From DAOOVD01 sp035369845 (GTDB taxonomy: Bacteria; Bacillota; Desulfotomaculia; Desulfotomaculales; Pelotomaculaceae): a stretch of DNA of 64,000 nucleotides. Each line of letters starts with the position of its first letter. The first letter of the stretch is position 1. The stretch spans positions 17,836-81,835 of the forward strand of contig DAOOVD010000005.1 in the NCBI GenBank assembly GCA_035369845.1, given 5' to 3'. A program made the position numbers and the translations under genes. The notes below the pieces were generated by a model. It was not told the origin of the DNA. It saw only the letters and a list, made by a program, of their open reading frames with translations, and did not search any database. Shown here one piece after another: positions 24,570 through 32,758 of the stretch.

Positions 24570-24995
24570 AACAACCCGGGTCGAAACGTCTGCTTCCTTC
24601 AACCTCAAGGTCCCGGACAGTTTGTTCGCAGTATGGGATTATGACACCACCCTTCTGCCACTCCCTACAACCTTTGGCAGCGCCCTGTCACCGCTCGCTC
24701 AGGTGCTTCGCGCCGGGTGAACCAAGGGCTTGCATCACGCGATATCGGACCGCCTTCAACTCACATCCTGTTCCCGGCACTCAATAAGTGCCCATACAAC
24801 TCTGGTAAAAAACCGTTTTCACTTAAAACATTTTCAAATACTAAACGGAATATTAACATTGAGTGCCGGGTCATCCAATATCGCATCCTCACTTCGCCCG
24901 GTTCGTTTAAGACGCTGCGCAATATCGCCCGCTTTCTTCAACCTCGAGGTCACGAAAAGTTCGTCTGCAGTCTGGGACGAAGGTGATGCCACCGC
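24570..24995. repeat. Intergenic palindromic repeat, copy R4 (expanded)
   Basis: Left module 24676-24720 (ggcagcgccctgtcaccgct) matches R1, R7 and R8. Arms gcgatatcgga (24739-24749) and tccaatatcgc (24874-24884) pair at 10 of 11 positions. A further inverted pair, cccggcactcaat and attgagtgccggg (about 24773-24785 and 24858-24870), extends the stem around an AT-rich loop of about 70 bp. Similar segments of about 60 bp at 24584-24650 and 24928-24993 bracket the element as imperfect direct repeats. Confidence 0.7.
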
Positions 24996-25002
24996 TTACG
25001 TC

Positions 25003-25875
25003 TTACGCCAGCAGCGACGCGACGTACTTAATGAGGTGCGAGGCGGGCAAAAAAATCAGTTGGGCCAGAATCGTGCCCAAAAACCGGGTGACGGTCAGGT
25101 AGAGAGTCATCTGGCTGACATCTCCCTCGCCCCTGTCCCCTCTCAAGGCCTGATCCGTAATCGACGCGGCGGCGGGCTCCACCACCGTGGCCGAAAGCAC
25201 GGTGGCTACACCGTTGACCACGGCCGTGAGGAGGGCGGCAGTTGTCCGGTAGCTTGGGAAAAGGGCGCCTGCGTAGAGAGACGAAACCACTCCGGTAGTA
25301 AAGACACCGGTCACCACGATATTCAGCGCCAGAAACGTTTTGGGAATGGCCGGTCCCCGCGCGGCGGCAAGTTTAAAAGGATTCTTCCGGGTCACGCGCA
25401 CCCGCCCCGTCAGTTTCACAATGCGGCGAGGCGAAAAAAGAAACATGCCGATCATTTTCGGTACCGAACCGGTCTCTTCAAAAACATAGGTGGCCCGGAC
25501 GAAAATGTTTACAAAAGAGGGGATCATGGACGCGCCAGCCAGGGTCCCCACCGTGGCCGCCGCGATAACGAGCCTGATATCCCTTTCCAGGACGGCAAGC
25601 TGAACTCTGTAGGCCGGCTGGTAAATGAGCTGTTCCGCGGGCAGCCTTGCCCCCGCCTGGGCCTGACCTGCGTTGATGGCCCGCTCCACGATGGACGACA
25701 GCAGCGGCGCCTGAAAGGTGTTTGCCGTGGTGGCCAGGAGAAAGATGACGTTGAAAAGGGAAATGGCCGTGGCCAGCCGGCGGGTGCGGACACCGGAAAT
25801 ACGCACCGCGTAGCTGAGTGTATAGATAAAATGGATGACTGCGGTTAGCGCAGCTACAACAAGAAGACGATCCAT
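25003..25875 (-). CDS. amj: Amj-type lipid II flippase (alternate to MurJ)
   Basis: Polytopic membrane protein of 290 residues resembling Bacillus Amj/YdaH (DUF2837), which can move lipid II across the membrane in place of MurJ. Features are HFIYTLSYAVRISGVRTRR in the first helix-loop, SLFNVIFLLATTANTFQAPLL, and the C-terminal RFLGTILAQLIFLP. ATG 25875 is chosen because GGAGG precedes it; an in-frame ATG at 25899 lacks a site. It sits alone between two copies of the interspersed repeat (R4, R5). That differs from the tight packing around it and may mark an insertion or a mobile cargo unit. Confidence 0.8.
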   Translation of the reverse strand: MDRLLVVAALTAVIHFIYTLSYAVRISGVRTRRLATAISLFNVIFLLATTANTFQAPLLSSIVERAINAGQAQAGARLPAEQLIYQPAYRVQLAVLERDIRLVIAAATVGTLAGASMIPSFVNIFVRATYVFEETGSVPKMIGMFLFSPRRIVKLTGRVRVTRKNPFKLAAARGPAIPKTFLALNIVVTGVFTTGVVSSLYAGALFPSYRTTAALLTAVVNGVATVLSATVVEPAAASITDQALRGDRGEGDVSQMTLYLTVTRFLGTILAQLIFLPASHLIKYVASLLA

Positions 25876-25929
25876 CAAAACCTCCGGCAACCAGCCCATC
25901 TGTAGTATTTCCCAAAAAAGCGACCGTTT

Positions 25930-26200
25930 AAGCCACAGACCCTGTCAGGCTCGACGCGCTCATCCAATATCGCATCCTAACTTCGCCCGGTTCACCTTGC
26001 CCATGCACTCAGGTTACAGTATCCCTTACCGAAAGGCAATGCGCTCTTGGGTATTACCGGACAGCTCCGCAGTGTCCGCACCCCCGGTTTCGCAGCCTTG
26101 CCGAGCAAAAGTCTACTCCGGCGCTGCGCAATGCAGTTCGCTGCTGACGAAGGCGTCGTTCTCGTCCGTGGCAGTATGCAAAGCGCCCTGAGGTTGAAAC
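25930..26200. repeat. Intergenic repeat, copy R5
   Basis: The segment 25960-25997 (tcatccaatatcgcatccta...) repeats the right arm of R4 almost exactly, and 26118-26165 repeats the 'gctgctgacgaaggc' tail of R1. The matching left arm is not clear, so this looks like a right-half or rearranged copy. It separates amj from pcrA. No ORF is supported. Confidence 0.6.
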
Positions 26201-26251
26201 GCTCGCTCAGGTTATTTTTTTGCGCCCCGCATTCTTGTGGGCGGCGCCTTT

Positions 26252-28420
26252 TCAGTCAGCCCTTTCCAGCGGGGCGTACCTGGCCAGGAGCACTTTAATT
26301 CCCTGCTCCGGAAAAGCCACTTTGTACTCCAAATCTTCGTCCGCCCCCCGCAGGCCGACGACGACACCCACGCCCCACTTCCCGTGCCTGACTTTATCGC
26401 CCAGGACGAACTCCCCCGGCTGCGGGAGCCTTTTCCCGTCCGCTTTCAGGTCCGGCGCGGAGTTTGCGGGGTGTACGCCATCCTTCCCGTCCGGAAGGTC
26501 ATCGCCGCTCATCAAATATTCCGGAATTTCTTCAAGAAAACGGGAGGGCAAATTATAGCGCTGAACTCCGTAAAGAGTCCTCCTCCAGCAGTGGGTTAGG
26601 TAGAGCCTTTCCTTGGCCCTGGTGACGCCGACATAACACAGGCGGCGCTCCTCCTCAAGCTCATCGGGCTCCGGCAGGGAACGGGAATGCGGAAACACGC
26701 CCTCTTCCATTCCGATTAAAAAAACCACCGGAAACTCGAGCCCCTTCGCGCTGTGAAGAGTCATCAGGGCAGCCTGATCGGCCTCCCCGTCATACTGGTC
26801 CAGGTCGGTCACCAGGGCAATATTCTCCAGAAAACTCCTCAACCCTTTTTCCTCCGCCTGCCGGTCAAACTCGCCGGTAACGGATAGAAATTCGTCCAGG
26901 TTCTCCAGTCTCGTGCGCGCCTCGACCGTGTTTTCGGCCAGCAGTTCGGACCGGTAACCGGTCAGTTCCATCACCTTCCGCGAAATCTCCGTAACGCTCA
27001 AATCCGGCAGTTCCCCGGAAAGGGCGCCGATAATACCGCCGAGATCCATGCAAGCTTTCTGTGCTTTGGCCGTCAACCCGGAAATCCCGCCGGCCCTTTT
27101 CATGGCTTCCACCGGCGATATGCCGTTGTCCCCGGCATAGGCCAGGATTCTGTTGTACGAGGCCTGCCCGATGCCGCGCCTGGGCACGTTGATAATCCTG
27201 GCCAAGCTGACTGTATCGCTGTGGTTGAGAACAAGCCGCAGATAGGCGATAATGTCTTTGATCTCCTTGCGGTCGTAGAACCGCAGCCCGCCGATTACGG
27301 TGTACGGGATGCCCGCCCTGGCAAAAGTCTCCTCAACCACCCGCGACTGGGCGTGAGTACGGTACAAAACGGCGAAATCCCTAAAAGGCCTGCCTTCCGC
27401 ACTCTTCAGCCGCAGTATGCGCCCGGCCACAAAGCTGCTTTCCGCGTGCTCGTCCTCACCGAAGTATTTTACCAGCGGCAACCCGGGTCCCGCGTCGGTC
27501 CACAAACGCTTTTCCTTGCGCCTGGCGTTGTTTCTGATTATGTGGTTGGCGGCTTCCAGGATTGATCCTGTCGAGCGGTAATTTTGCTCAAGTCTGATCA
27601 CTTTGGCCTCGGGATAATCCCGCTCAAAACTCAGGATGTTTTTCACGTCGGCGCCCCGCCAGCCGTAAATCCCCTGGTCGGGGTCCCCGACAACGCACAA
27701 ATTGCGGCTTGCCCTGGCCAGCAGGTTTACCAGGACGTACTGGGCGTAGTTGGTGTCCTGGTATTCGTCCACGAGGATGTAACGGAAGCGGTCCTGATAA
27801 TAAGCCAAGACCTGCGGGTATTCCCTGAAGAGCCTGACCGTCAGGAAAATCAAATCGTCAAAATCCACGGCATTGTTTTTGCACAGCTTTTCCTGGTAAA
27901 GCCGGTAAACGCGGGCCACTTCCCGGTTGAATTGATCGTAGGCATAGTCCGCAAAGCCGTCCGCGTCCAAAAGCTGGTTCTTGGCCTGAGAAATAGCCGC
28001 AGCCGCCGCCCTGGGGGGATATTTTTTATCGTCCAGCTTCAGTTCCTTCACGCAGTCTTTTACCAGAGTAAGCTGGTCATCATCATCGTAAATGACGAAA
28101 TTTCCGTTCCGTCCGAAAAACTCTTTCTGCCTCCTCAATACGCGCAGGCAGGCGGCGTGAAAGGTGCAGATCCAGAGGTCGCGGATCACCTCCGGCACAA
28201 GGGCCTCCACCCGCTCCCGCATCTCCCCGGCAGCCTTGTTGGTAAAGGTGATTGCCAGAATCCGCCGGGGCGGAATTCTCCTCTCTTTAATCAGGTAAGC
28301 CACCCGCGTGGTCAGCACCCTCGTCTTGCCGCTGCCCGCCCCGGCCAAAATCAGAAGCGGGCCGTCACCGAAAGTTACGGCCTCGATCTGGGCGGGGTTC
28401 AGTTCCGCCAATATATCCAT
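26252..28420 (-). CDS. pcrA: UvrD/PcrA-type ATP-dependent DNA helicase
   Basis: Superfamily 1A 3'-5' helicase for repair and replication-fork maintenance. 722 residues, usual length. Motif I LAGAGSGKTRVLTTR, motif Ia AITFTNKAAGEMRERV, motif II VDEYQDTNYAQ, motif III VGDPDQGIYGWRGAD, motif IV RLEQNYRSTGSIL, motif V TLHSAKGLEF and motif VI LCYVGVTRAKERLYL are all present. The C-terminus carries the Tudor-like KVRHGKWGVGVVVG segment that binds RNA polymerase. ATG 28420 is chosen because GGAGGG lies upstream. It follows pyrE by 35 bp and may be read through from the pyrE promoter. Confidence 0.95.
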   Translation of the reverse strand: MDILAELNPAQIEAVTFGDGPLLILAGAGSGKTRVLTTRVAYLIKERRIPPRRILAITFTNKAAGEMRERVEALVPEVIRDLWICTFHAACLRVLRRQKEFFGRNGNFVIYDDDDQLTLVKDCVKELKLDDKKYPPRAAAAAISQAKNQLLDADGFADYAYDQFNREVARVYRLYQEKLCKNNAVDFDDLIFLTVRLFREYPQVLAYYQDRFRYILVDEYQDTNYAQYVLVNLLARASRNLCVVGDPDQGIYGWRGADVKNILSFERDYPEAKVIRLEQNYRSTGSILEAANHIIRNNARRKEKRLWTDAGPGLPLVKYFGEDEHAESSFVAGRILRLKSAEGRPFRDFAVLYRTHAQSRVVEETFARAGIPYTVIGGLRFYDRKEIKDIIAYLRLVLNHSDTVSLARIINVPRRGIGQASYNRILAYAGDNGISPVEAMKRAGGISGLTAKAQKACMDLGGIIGALSGELPDLSVTEISRKVMELTGYRSELLAENTVEARTRLENLDEFLSVTGEFDRQAEEKGLRSFLENIALVTDLDQYDGEADQAALMTLHSAKGLEFPVVFLIGMEEGVFPHSRSLPEPDELEEERRLCYVGVTRAKERLYLTHCWRRTLYGVQRYNLPSRFLEEIPEYLMSGDDLPDGKDGVHPANSAPDLKADGKRLPQPGEFVLGDKVRHGKWGVGVVVGLRGADEDLEYKVAFPEQGIKVLLARYAPLERAD

Positions 28421-28455
28421 AAAACCCTCCGGCATTCCCTGTTACAAAATGAAGA

Positions 28456-29037
28456 TCACTTTACGTCAAAGTCGTCAATGGTAAAGACGGGATCGACTTC
28501 CACGCCCATCGACGCGATCTTTTCGGCGCCGCCCTCTTTCCGGTCCACCAGGGCAATTACCTTTACCACGTCACATCCGGCCGACCTGACGGCATCAATC
28601 GCCTTCAAGACGGAGCCGCCCGTCGTTATTACATCCTCCACAACCGCCACCCGTTCGCCCGCGTTCAGCTCCGGCCCTTCTATGTACCTGCGCTTCCCGT
28701 GTTTTTTCGGTTCTTTGCGTACGATAAAGAATTTGAGGTTCTCCAGACCCTCGGTAAAAGCCGCCACGGCAAGCGCCCCGACTATGGGGTCGGCGCCTAT
28801 GGTCGGGCCGCCGACAGCCGTGATATCCAAGCCCTTGATCTTCTGCAGTATAATTTTGCTCAAGAGGTAGGCCCCCGAAGGGTCCAGCGTCACCTGTTTG
28901 GCGTCAAAATAATAATTGCTCGTTTTGCCCGAGGAAAGCGTAAATTCGCCGAATGCGAAAGAACGGTCCCGAACCAGCGTGCGGAGAAGTTCCCAGTCTC
29001 TGTTCAATTGATAATTGCTCCCATTCTCGTCCGTCAT
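28456..29037 (-). CDS. pyrE: Orotate phosphoribosyltransferase
   Basis: Converts orotate + PRPP to OMP in pyrimidine synthesis. 193 residues. The PRPP loop VAVVEDVITTGGSVLKAI is intact, as is the N-terminal GEFTLSSGKTSNYYFDAK. ATG 29037 is the first in-frame start. The only strong Shine-Dalgarno (AAAGGAGG) lies some 30 nt further up, so the start context is unusual. A near-consensus promoter is at 29110-29137. No other pyr gene is adjacent; the upstream neighbours are his genes that also consume PRPP. Confidence 0.95.
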   Translation of the reverse strand: MTDENGSNYQLNRDWELLRTLVRDRSFAFGEFTLSSGKTSNYYFDAKQVTLDPSGAYLLSKIILQKIKGLDITAVGGPTIGADPIVGALAVAAFTEGLENLKFFIVRKEPKKHGKRRYIEGPELNAGERVAVVEDVITTGGSVLKAIDAVRSAGCDVVKVIALVDRKEGGAEKIASMGVEVDPVFTIDDFDVK

Positions 29038-29109
29038 AAAACACGCCGCCGGAATTCTCTCAGACGGCAGCTTTCCTCCTTTTTCTCGTTATTCAAAATT
29101 ATTGCAGAT

Positions 29110-29137
29110 TCCATATCTATTTTATCATTATTGTCAA
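29110..29137 (-). promoter_or_regulatory. Sigma-A-type promoter for pyrE
   Basis: TTGACA (29137-29132) and TATGGA (29115-29110) are separated by 16 bp on the minus strand. This gives a leader of roughly 65 nt before pyrE. It lies just beyond the hisE stop, so pyrE-pcrA need not depend on the his transcript. Confidence 0.65.
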
Positions 29138-29174
29138 ATGAATTAATAAGAAAACGATTTTCCCGCGCAACCCT

Positions 29175-29510
29175 TTACCGCTCATCCCCGGCTTTCACGC
29201 CGGCGCCGCCGGCCGCCTGCTTCGAACGAAACCGGGCCGCCAACACGTCCAGAACGTCGTCCGGCCCGAGCCCGCGCCAGGCCAGCAGTACCAGCAGGTG
29301 ATAGACCAGATCGGCCGCCTCGCCCGCCAGCCCGCCGGCGTCTTTGTTTTTGGCGGCAATAATTACCTCCGCGGTTTCCTCGCCGATCTTTTTCAATATC
29401 ACGTCTTCACCCTGTTTGAACAGGTAGGACGTATAGGAGCCGTCAGGCAGTTTTTCGCGCCTGTCGACGATGAGCCCGTATAAATCTTGAATAATACCCT
29501 GTTCGCCCAC
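29175..29510 (-). CDS. hisE: Phosphoribosyl-ATP pyrophosphatase
   Basis: MazG-fold enzyme removing pyrophosphate from phosphoribosyl-ATP, second step of histidine synthesis. 111 residues. The metal-binding helices read KKIGEETAEVIIAAKN and GEAADLVYHLLVLLAWRGL. The protein is separate from HisI, unlike the fused HisIE of many bacteria. The C-terminal tail is a little longer than usual. The GTG start has GGAGAG upstream. It is last of the seven his genes here. Confidence 0.95.
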   Translation of the reverse strand: MGEQGIIQDLYGLIVDRREKLPDGSYTSYLFKQGEDVILKKIGEETAEVIIAAKNKDAGGLAGEAADLVYHLLVLLAWRGLGPDDVLDVLAARFRSKQAAGGAGVKAGDER

Positions 29511-29525
29511 TGTAACTCTCCAATA

Positions 29526-29915
29526 CTATTTCCTTCCGTAGACCCGCTCCGGGTCGAACAGCCTTTCCCCCGCCACCGTCACGCTGCCGTCCTTTTCCAG
29601 CCGGTAGTGAAAGCAGGAATAGTACCCCTCGTGGCAGGCCGCTCCGCACTGCTCCACTTTTATGAGCAAAGTATCACGGTCGCAGTCGTACAATACTTCC
29701 TTGACGCGCTGAACGTGACCCGAGGTTTCCCCCTTATGCCAGAAGACTTTCCTGCTGCGGCTCCAGAACCAGGTCTCACCCGTGGCGAGAGTTTTTTCAA
29801 GGGCTTCCCTGTTCATGTAGGCCATCATTAAAACCGATCCGCTCCCGGCATCCTGGATGATTGCCGGAATCAGACCGGCTTCGCCGTATTTCAAGCTGCT
29901 CAAATCGAAAGACAT
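29526..29915 (-). CDS. hisI: Phosphoribosyl-AMP cyclohydrolase
   Basis: Zinc enzyme that opens the adenine ring of phosphoribosyl-AMP. 129 residues. It shows MMAYMNREALEKTL, FWSRSRKVFWHKGETSGH and the metal-binding cysteines in YDCDRDTLL and GAACHEGYYSCFHY. ATG 29915 has GGAGGGG upstream. It lies between hisF and hisE with 15-bp gaps. Confidence 0.96.
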   Translation of the reverse strand: MSFDLSSLKYGEAGLIPAIIQDAGSGSVLMMAYMNREALEKTLATGETWFWSRSRKVFWHKGETSGHVQRVKEVLYDCDRDTLLIKVEQCGAACHEGYYSCFHYRLEKDGSVTVAGERLFDPERVYGRK

Positions 29916-29930
29916 CGTTCCCCTCCAATT

Positions 29931-30689
29931 TCAAATCCTTACCGGAATCCCCCTGGAACGCAAGTATTCCTTCGTCTCCCTGATCGAATACTCGCCAAAA
30001 TGAAAAATCGAAGCGGCCAGGGCGGCGTCCGCTTCGCCGTCAGTCAGCCCTTCGGCGATATGCTCCAGGTTCCCCACGCCACCGGAGGCAATGACGGGAA
30101 TATTGACCGACCTTGCTATTGTTCTGGTAAGCGGTATGTCGTAGCCGTCCTTCGTGCCGTCCCGGTCCATGCTCGTAAGAAGAATTTCCCCGGCGCCGAG
30201 CGATTCCACCTTTTTGGCCCATTCCACCGCGTCAATCCCCGTCGGTGTGCGGCCCCCGTGAATATAAACCTCCCATTTGCCCGGCCCGCGCCGCCGGGCG
30301 TCTATCGCCACGACAATGCACTGGCTGCCGAATTTTCCCGCCGCCTCGGCCACGAGGGCGGGGTTCTGCACAGCCGCGGTGTTTACGGAAACCTTGTCCG
30401 CACCGGCCGTGAGGGTGGCGCGAATGTCCTCCAGGGTGCTGATCCCGCCGCCGACGGTATAGGGTATGAAAACTTCCCCCGCAGTGCGGTAAACCATTTC
30501 AAGGGTGGTCTTGCGCCCCTCGGCTGATGCCGTGATATCCAGGAAAACCAGCTCGTCGGCGCCCTCCCGGTCGTAAAAAGCAGCCAGTTCGACCGGGTCT
30601 CCGGCGTCTCTCAGGTTGATAAAATTGGTCCCCTTGACCACCCTTCCGCCGGCCACGTCAAGACACGGGATAATCCTTTTTTGCAGCAT
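29931..30689 (-). CDS. hisF: Imidazole glycerol phosphate synthase cyclase subunit
   Basis: Beta-alpha barrel that uses ammonia from HisH to form the imidazole ring and AICAR. 252 residues. Catalytic Asp residues lie in IPCLDVAGGRVVKGT and TSMDRDGTKDGYD, with the VGGGI phosphate site. Its ATG overlaps the hisA stop by one base, so the two are translationally coupled. The AICAR released links this cluster to the pur operon next door. Confidence 0.96.
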   Translation of the reverse strand: MLQKRIIPCLDVAGGRVVKGTNFINLRDAGDPVELAAFYDREGADELVFLDITASAEGRKTTLEMVYRTAGEVFIPYTVGGGISTLEDIRATLTAGADKVSVNTAAVQNPALVAEAAGKFGSQCIVVAIDARRRGPGKWEVYIHGGRTPTGIDAVEWAKKVESLGAGEILLTSMDRDGTKDGYDIPLTRTIARSVNIPVIASGGVGNLEHIAEGLTDGEADAALAASIFHFGEYSIRETKEYLRSRGIPVRI

Positions 30690-31432
30690 TATTCGACCTC
30701 CCTTTCAATCCCTTCCGCAATGGCCAGGGCTTCCCTCAAAGTAACCGTCCCGGCGTAGAGGGCCTTTCCCATTATCACCGCGTCCACGCCCAGGGGCTCC
30801 ATCATTTTCAGCTTCCGGAGGTCGGCCGCCGTAGAAACGCCGCCGGAGGCAATCACCTTCAGGCCGGTTGCCCTGGCGAGCTCTCCCGTCGCCTCGATAT
30901 TCGGCCCCTTTAACGTGCCGTCCCTCCTGATATCCGTAAAGACGACCCTCTGCACACCTATTTTTTTCATTTCCCCGGCCAGTTCCACAGCGTCCCTGTC
31001 AACGGTGACGCCCCAGCCCTCTATGGCGACCCTTCCGTTGCGGCTGTCTATGCCGACGAGGATGGCCTCCCCGTAACGCCCGCAGGCCTCGGAAACAAGG
31101 TCGGGCTTCAGTATGGCGGCCGTTCCGATGATAACGCGGGCCGCCCCCAATTCCAGCAGGCGTTCCACCGCCTCCATATTTCTGACGCCGCCGCCGACCT
31201 GCACGGGGACATCGACCACGCGCAGGATTTCTTTTATCACGTCCAGGTTTTTCGGAGCCCCCGAAAAAGCTCCGTCCAGGTCCACCACATGCAGCATCCG
31301 GGCGCCTCCCTCCTGCCACATGGCGGCCATGGCCGCCGGGTTGTCGGAGTAGACCGTTTCCAGGTCCAGCCGGCCTTCGACCAGCCGGACGCACCTGCCT
31401 TCCCGCAGGTCAATAGCCGGGATGATTAACAT
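30689..31432 (-). CDS. hisA: ProFAR isomerase
   Basis: Amadori isomerase converting ProFAR to PRFAR, a beta-alpha barrel paralogous to HisF. 247 residues beginning MLIIPAIDLREGRCVRLVEG. Catalytic Asp residues are in AIDLREG and FTDIRRDGTLKGPN. The start overlaps the end of hisH by 7 bp, indicating tight coupling in the operon. Confidence 0.96.
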   Translation of the reverse strand: MLIIPAIDLREGRCVRLVEGRLDLETVYSDNPAAMAAMWQEGGARMLHVVDLDGAFSGAPKNLDVIKEILRVVDVPVQVGGGVRNMEAVERLLELGAARVIIGTAAILKPDLVSEACGRYGEAILVGIDSRNGRVAIEGWGVTVDRDAVELAGEMKKIGVQRVVFTDIRRDGTLKGPNIEATGELARATGLKVIASGGVSTAADLRKLKMMEPLGVDAVIMGKALYAGTVTLREALAIAEGIEREVE

Positions 31433-32037
31433 CTCTCGACCACCTCCCCGAAATTCTTCAATATTTTAAGGCCCAGGACACTGCTTTTTTCCGGGTGGAA
31501 CTGTATTCCGTAAACCCTGTCCCTCGCCGCCATCGAAGCGAAACGCACTCCGTACTCCGTAAAAGCCAGGGCAAGCCCCTCTTCCTCCGGCTCCGCCACG
31601 TAGGAATGCACGAAATAAAAGGAGGAGCCCCCGGGTATCCCTTCCAGCAAAGGGTCCGGCCTCTGCGGTTCAATCTGGTTCCAGCCCATGTGGGGCACTT
31701 TTATTGTGTCAGGCAGGCGGCGCACCGTGCCGGGGAAAATCCCCAGACCCTCGGTATGGCCCCATTCCTCGCCGGCCTCAAACAGGAGCTGGTAGCCGAG
31801 GCATATGCCCAGCAATGGTTTTCCCGTCTTCACGGCCCGGCAAACCGCATCGGCCATCCCGGCGGCGCGGAGGTTGTTCATCGCGTCGGCGAAAGCTCCC
31901 ACCCCCGGAAGGACAACCCCGGCCGCCCGCTCCACGTCGGCCGGGTCGCCTGTAACGGCAGCCCTCACGCCGGCCTTTTCAAAACCCTTCTGGACGCTCC
32001 TGAGGTTGCCCATCCCGTAATCCACAACGGCAATCAT
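31426..32037 (-). CDS. hisH: Imidazole glycerol phosphate synthase amidotransferase subunit
   Basis: Class I glutaminase feeding ammonia to HisF. 203 residues from ATG 32037, chosen because GGAGG lies 6 nt upstream and the conserved MIAVVDYGMGNLRSV begins there; the longer reading from 32091 is spurious. Nucleophile Cys is in LLGICLGYQLLFE, and the His-Glu pair is in GIQFHPEKSS. Confidence 0.96.
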   Translation of the reverse strand: MIAVVDYGMGNLRSVQKGFEKAGVRAAVTGDPADVERAAGVVLPGVGAFADAMNNLRAAGMADAVCRAVKTGKPLLGICLGYQLLFEAGEEWGHTEGLGIFPGTVRRLPDTIKVPHMGWNQIEPQRPDPLLEGIPGGSSFYFVHSYVAEPEEEGLALAFTEYGVRFASMAARDRVYGIQFHPEKSSVLGLKILKNFGEVVERC

Positions 32038-32110
32038 TAATGTCCTCCACCTATAGCGTTCCCCCGTGAACGTCAAGCGCCTTTTTTGCAAAAACGCCCG
32101 TCCGGAAATC

Positions 32111-32707
32111 TCAACTCTCCAGCGTTCCCTTTGTGGAAGGTATTATCCCCCTGCCGCTCTTTGCAACCGCATCTTTTATACAGCAGGCAAGCGCCTTGAA
32201 GATGCACTCGACGACATGATGCGTGTTGCCGCCGGCCAGCAGGCGGACATGGAGGTTGAACTCCCCGTTCACGGCAAGAGCCCTTAAAAACTCTTCCACA
32301 AGCTCCGTGTCGAAATCCCCGACTCTCGGCGCTGGCATTTTCGCGTCAAAAGCCAGCAAGCCCCGGCCGCTCAAATCCACTGCAGCCATTACGAGCGCGT
32401 CGTCCATCGGAACAATGGCATGACCGAAGCGGTTGATCCCAGCTTTGTCACCGAGGGCTTTTTTAATTGCCTGTCCGAGGCACAGCCCCGCGTCCTCAAC
32501 AGTATGGTGGGCGTCAACCGCCAGGTCCCCCCGGGCGGTCAGCTCCATGTCCAGATAGGCGTGAGCGGCAAAAAGCTGAAGCATGTGGTCGAAAAACGGG
32601 ATCCCGGTATGGACCCAGTAAACCCCGTCCCCGTCCAGGTTTAAAGAAACGTTGATTTCAGTTTCTTTTGTCTTTCGCGTAACATAACTGGTCCGCCCTT
32701 CCGGCAT
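32111..32707 (-). CDS. hisB: Imidazoleglycerol-phosphate dehydratase
   Basis: Manganese enzyme dehydrating imidazole glycerol phosphate. 198 residues, monofunctional (no phosphatase domain). Metal-binding histidine motifs are FFDHMLQLFAAHAYLDM, DAHHTVEDAGLCLGQA and GGNTHHVVECIFKALA. It lies between hisC and hisH. Confidence 0.97.
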   Translation of the reverse strand: MPEGRTSYVTRKTKETEINVSLNLDGDGVYWVHTGIPFFDHMLQLFAAHAYLDMELTARGDLAVDAHHTVEDAGLCLGQAIKKALGDKAGINRFGHAIVPMDDALVMAAVDLSGRGLLAFDAKMPAPRVGDFDTELVEEFLRALAVNGEFNLHVRLLAGGNTHHVVECIFKALACCIKDAVAKSGRGIIPSTKGTLES

Positions 32708-32758
32708 CGATTACCACCTCTCGCTAATTAGTTTTTTATGGCGGCCGCGCGCCAAAAA

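Noticed and set aside
24730..25848. Plus-strand ORF of 372 codons across R4 and amj
   Set aside because: It runs through a palindromic repeat and antisense to a membrane protein; Arg/Gly/His-rich with no domain.
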